Shown here piece by piece: positions 33,337-35,340 of a stretch of 35,340 bases of DNA. Location of the stretch: contig CAYXZO010000023.1 of assembly GCA_964469505.1 (NCBI GenBank), forward strand, positions 1 through 35,340. Reading direction: 5' to 3'. The notes under the pieces were generated by a model that was given only the letters and a program-made list of their open reading frames with translations, was not told the DNA's origin and did not search any database. Position 1 is the stretch's first letter. Each line of letters begins with the position of its first letter. Both the position numbers and the translations under genes were made by a program. The stretch is from CAYXZO01 sp964469505. Lineage in GTDB: Bacteria > Fidelibacterota > UBA8477 > JABMPR01.

Positions 33337-34757
33337 TAGTGGAAATAGCTTTCTCCGATGAATTCGCGCAATATAGAGGTTCCCGGGACGTACTTTTTCG
33401 GGATTCCGTGGAAGATCGAGAGCAGATTAATCAACCGATCGCGGAGCGTCGAGCGAGGAGCCTCTTTAAGCAAAGGGAGGGCGAAGGATTTAAGTACTGC
33501 GTGTTCGTAAACCAGGGAGGAATTAAACATGGCATCTGCGCTTTCCTGAAAGGGGAAGATGTTATGCATTTCCCCATAGCGAACTGATTGCCAACGGTTT
33601 AAGGTTTCCTCTGCGGAGTAGCCCCGGAATTGATGGTCCCGGACCAAGCGTCTGATCAAGCGACTATCAGAGGTGGATACGGGGTGGTGATTATCGATGT
33701 TAAGCTGTGTCAGTGCGCTGATGTAGATCTTAAAGTATCCCTCTTTGGCTAAGCCCTGGGTAATAACCGGATTCAAGGCATGGATACCTTCGATAATTAC
33801 TTTGTCATTATGATTCAAAACAATTCGCCGGCTGGTGACATACCAGCGGCCGCTATGGAAGTCGTAATTACGTTCTCTGATAGGTTGTCCGGAATAAAGG
33901 GTGTTCAAATCCCGTTGTAAAGCTTCAATATCCAGTGCTTCCAGCCGTTCGAAATCCAAAGTACCATCTGGTAAAGGGGTCATCTCTGACCGATTGAGGA
34001 AATAGTCGTCCATGGAGATTTGGATGGCATTGTAGCCATTGACTTTCAATTGGATTTTTAACCGCTTGGTGAAGGTCGTTTTTCCCGATGAAGAGGGCCC
34101 TGCTACAAAAATGAAGCGCACGTCTTTCCGATCGGAGATTTCGTCGGCCAGGGCGGCTATGCGTTTCTCATGCAAGCCTTCAGCCACCCAAATCATTTCT
34201 TTAAATCCATCGCCTCTAACTTTCTCATTCAATTCAGCCACAGTGGAGACGCCCAGGATTCGGCCCCATTGCTCGTGTTGTTTCATCATTTGAAAAAGCT
34301 TGGGGTAATCCTGAAAAGGTGGGAGGGGAGCGTTGGGTTCTGTTCCTATACGTAGCAGAAAGCCCTGGTCATACGGTCTGAGTTCGAAAGTCGGCACCTT
34401 TTTCAGATCCAAAGTGGTAAACTCATATGATGGTGAGATAAAATCCCCCAGCTTAATTAGAGGCGGACGTTGATCGTACTGCCGAGGGGCGTTAAGATGA
34501 CGCCAATGTTTGGGAGTGGCTTTGAGATAGGCCAGGGCTGGTTTCTGGCGCCGCAGCTCTTCCATAGCTTTTTGGATTTTCTGGAGCATTTCCGTACTAG
34601 GAGGAGTGACTTCTGCAAAATGACAGTAGTAGCCATCTCCAAAAGAGTGTTCAACAACCAGCGTCAGCTGATCTTGGTAAATACGGTGAACGGCAGCAGC
34701 TAACAGAAAGATTACTGCTCTCCGATGATGTCGATCTTCTTCTAAAGAAATAGCCAT
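33333..34757 (-). CDS. Uridine kinase-like nucleoside kinase lacking the TGS domain
   Basis: A 474-residue protein joining an N-terminal ThrRS-like second domain (about 1-190; HHRRAVIFLLAAAVHRIY and EHSFGDGYYCHF) to a C-terminal phosphoribulokinase/uridine kinase domain. The kinase part has the P-loop VAGPSSSGKTTFTKRL (about 218-233), ISMDDYFLNRSEM, RERNYDFHSGRW and VIIEGIHALNP. Family members of this type are usually about 550 residues because a TGS domain comes first; here it is absent. ATG 34757 has AGAAGGGAA just upstream and an in-frame TGA at 34770-34772, so the missing part is not hidden by a wrong start. Likely activity is phosphorylation of uridine, cytidine or another nucleoside. 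It is the first gene of the overlapping minus-strand operon. Confidence 0.88.
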   Translation of the reverse strand: MAISLEEDRHHRRAVIFLLAAAVHRIYQDQLTLVVEHSFGDGYYCHFAEVTPPSTEMLQKIQKAMEELRRQKPALAYLKATPKHWRHLNAPRQYDQRPPLIKLGDFISPSYEFTTLDLKKVPTFELRPYDQGFLLRIGTEPNAPLPPFQDYPKLFQMMKQHEQWGRILGVSTVAELNEKVRGDGFKEMIWVAEGLHEKRIAALADEISDRKDVRFIFVAGPSSSGKTTFTKRLKIQLKVNGYNAIQISMDDYFLNRSEMTPLPDGTLDFERLEALDIEALQRDLNTLYSGQPIRERNYDFHSGRWYVTSRRIVLNHNDKVIIEGIHALNPVITQGLAKEGYFKIYISALTQLNIDNHHPVSTSDSRLIRRLVRDHQFRGYSAEETLNRWQSVRYGEMHNIFPFQESADAMFNSSLVYEHAVLKSFALPLLKEAPRSTLRDRLINLLSIFHGIPKKYVPGTSILREFIGESYFHY

Positions 34758-34865
34758 AGAGTTCCCTTCTCAGCTTTCACATGGTCACGTGTGTAGATAG
34801 ATCTTAACCATCTCACACCCAGTTTAGAATAGTGTAAAATATTTCTCAGGCAGCATTTTTTCATA

Positions 34866-34898
34866 AGACAAAGAACCCCTGCCATTCGGACAGGGGTT
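34866..34898 (-). terminator. Intrinsic terminator of the tRNA operon
   Basis: On the minus strand AACCCCTG pairs perfectly with CAGGGGTT (plus 34874-34881 and 34891-34898) around a nine-base loop, followed by TCTTTGTCTT. It lies six bases after the tRNA-Arg gene and separates it from the nucleoside kinase operon. Confidence 0.88.
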
Positions 34899-34903
34899 CA
34901 GGG

Positions 34904-34977
34904 TACACCCGCCAGGACTCGAACCCGGAACCTTCTGGTCCGTAGCCAGACGCTCTATCCAGTTGAGCTACGGGTGC
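34904..34977 (-). tRNA. tRNA-Arg (anticodon ACG)
   Basis: Minus-strand cloverleaf: acceptor GCACCCG with CGGGTGT, anticodon stem TCTGG/CCAGA around loop CTACGGA (ACG), T arm with GGTTCGAGTCC, discriminator A. ACG is normally edited to ICG by TadA to read CGU, CGC and CGA. CCA is not encoded (ACCC follows the acceptor stem). Confidence 0.96.
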
Positions 34978-35030
34978 ATATTAAAACCGACGCTCTCGCA
35001 CCGGTATCGCAGAAACTGCCAAAAAACTTG

Positions 35031-35102
35031 CAGCGCGTAGGGGAATCGAACCCCTGCTACCGGCGTGAGAGGCCGGCGTCCTAACCGCTAGACGAACGCG
35101 CC
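35031..35102 (-). tRNA. tRNA-Glu (anticodon CUC)
   Basis: Minus-strand cloverleaf: acceptor GGCGCGT with ACGCGCT, D arm TTCGTCTAGCGGTTAGGAC, anticodon stem CCGGC/GCCGG around loop CTCTCAC (CTC), T arm AGGGGTTCGATTCCCCT, discriminator G. It reads GAG codons. No CCA is encoded. It lies between tRNA-Gln (3-base gap) and tRNA-Arg (53-base gap). Confidence 0.96.
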
Positions 35103-35105
35103 CTG

Positions 35106-35176
35106 CTGCCGGGGGAGGATTCGAACCCCCATAGACGGATCCAGAGTCCGCAGTGTTGCCATTACACCACCCGGCA
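35106..35176 (-). tRNA. tRNA-Gln (anticodon CUG)
   Basis: Minus-strand cloverleaf: acceptor TGCCGGG with CCCGGCA, D arm GGTGTAATGGCAACAC, anticodon stem GCGGA/TCCGT around loop CTCTGGA (CTG), T arm GGGGGTTCGAATCCTCC, discriminator G. It reads CAG codons. No CCA is encoded. It is the first gene of the tRNA operon, just downstream of a good promoter. Confidence 0.96.
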
Positions 35177-35195
35177 CTTTTCAGAAAGCGCGGCG

Positions 35196-35224
35196 AATAT
35201 AAAGCGAAGCCCCTGTTTAGGCAA
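35196..35224 (-). promoter_or_regulatory. Sigma-70-type promoter of the tRNA operon
   Basis: On the minus strand TTGCCT (plus 35219-35224) and TATATT (plus 35196-35201) are separated by exactly 17 bases. The -10 box is about 20 bases before the tRNA-Gln 5' end, and a GC-rich stretch (CGCCGCG) follows the -10 box, as in stringently controlled stable-RNA promoters. Confidence 0.75.
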
Positions 35225-35242
35225 CCATTTGCAAGCAGCGTT

Positions 35243-35268
35243 TTTTCAATTTTTGAATTTATTGAAAA
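35243..35268. repeat. AT-rich inverted repeat upstream of the tRNA promoter
   Basis: Perfect eight-base inverted repeat TTTTCAAT (35243-35250) and ATTGAAAA (35261-35268) with a ten-base AT-rich spacer, about 20-45 bases upstream of the -35 box. It could be an UP element for RNA polymerase alpha subunits, or a terminator or binding site for something beyond the right edge. Nothing coding was seen from 35177 to the window end. Confidence 0.4.
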
Positions 35269-35340
35269 TGCACTATTCGTTTTTTGTAACGATAAGCGGT
35301 TTATTACAACTAGCAATCTAAGTCGTTGTATATCAATTCA

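Noticed and set aside
34758..34866. Possible TPP riboswitch in front of the nucleoside kinase/thiamine pyrophosphokinase operon (CTGAGA and GGTTAA occur on the minus strand)
   Set aside because: The conserved ACCTGATC box and the paired stems around it are absent and the order and spacing do not fit. A cmscan with RF00059 would settle it.
34981..35316. 111-residue minus-strand open frame
   Set aside because: It runs through the tRNA-Glu and tRNA-Gln genes and their promoter; the apparent protein is tRNA sequence read as codons.
1..35340. CRISPR arrays, insertion sequences, integrases, toxin-antitoxin or defence genes
   Set aside because: No direct-repeat arrays, transposase or integrase motifs, or defence-type domains were recognised on either strand.

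Overview
The window reads as a chromosomal segment of a diderm (LPS-type, Gram-negative) bacterium of intermediate G+C. Envelope genes dominate: an LptE-like lipoprotein, a TamB/Omp85 pair, a TPR lipoprotein, a sigma-54 activator and a Gld-type ABC system. Gld-type ABC genes with a DUF4340 partner, near-cognate start codons and tRNA genes that do not encode CCA would fit the FCB superphylum or a related candidate phylum (Marinimicrobia, KSB1 or Calditrichota type). That placement is inference from gene content, not a phylogenetic result.

Left part (1-4542). A plus-strand operon enters from outside the window. It holds a family 2 glycosyltransferase fused to a CoA_binding_3-type membrane module and a shrunken, apparently dead phosphoglycosyltransferase tail, then accA, a hotdog thioesterase and a queuosine-precursor transporter. 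A decayed cytochrome oxidase subunit II CuA fragment lies on the minus strand, next to tRNA-Ser(GCU) and a short non-coding stretch.

Centre-left (4543-16752). A minus-strand SLC13-type permease with two RCK_C domains faces uvrB. A tight plus-strand operon follows (8526-14601): sugar-nucleotide epimerase, sensorless sigma-54 activator, LptE-like lipoprotein, asnS, a TIGR00725/LOG-type protein and glutamine-dependent NAD synthetase, ending in a hairpin terminator. An orphan dnaK comes next with its own strong terminator.

Centre-right (16806-30510). This is a long plus-strand envelope supercluster. The tamB-like gene and Omp85 partner are followed by a TPR lipoprotein, MoxR ATPase, DUF58 protein, BatD-like membrane protein, Gld-type ABC ATPase, permease, GldG-like protein and a DUF4340 protein. 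Many junctions are ATGA or GTGA overlaps, and a clear terminator closes the cluster. Two genes here (Omp85 and DUF58) have no ATG, GTG or TTG that would give a complete N-terminus; both have a purine-rich Shine-Dalgarno sequence in front of a near-cognate codon.

Right part (30548-35340). A telescoped minus-strand operon runs nucleoside kinase (lacking its TGS domain) > thiamine pyrophosphokinase > sodium:solute symporter > short-chain dehydrogenase. Beyond it is a minus-strand tRNA operon (Gln-CUG, Glu-CUC, Arg-ACG) with a recognisable -35/-10 promoter and a terminator.

No CRISPR array, insertion sequence, prophage or defence island was seen. The items most worth a second look are the fusion with the dead phosphoglycosyltransferase tail, the welding of a MoxR/DUF58/BatD-type module to a Gld-type ABC exporter, the stranded CuA fragment and the near-cognate starts.
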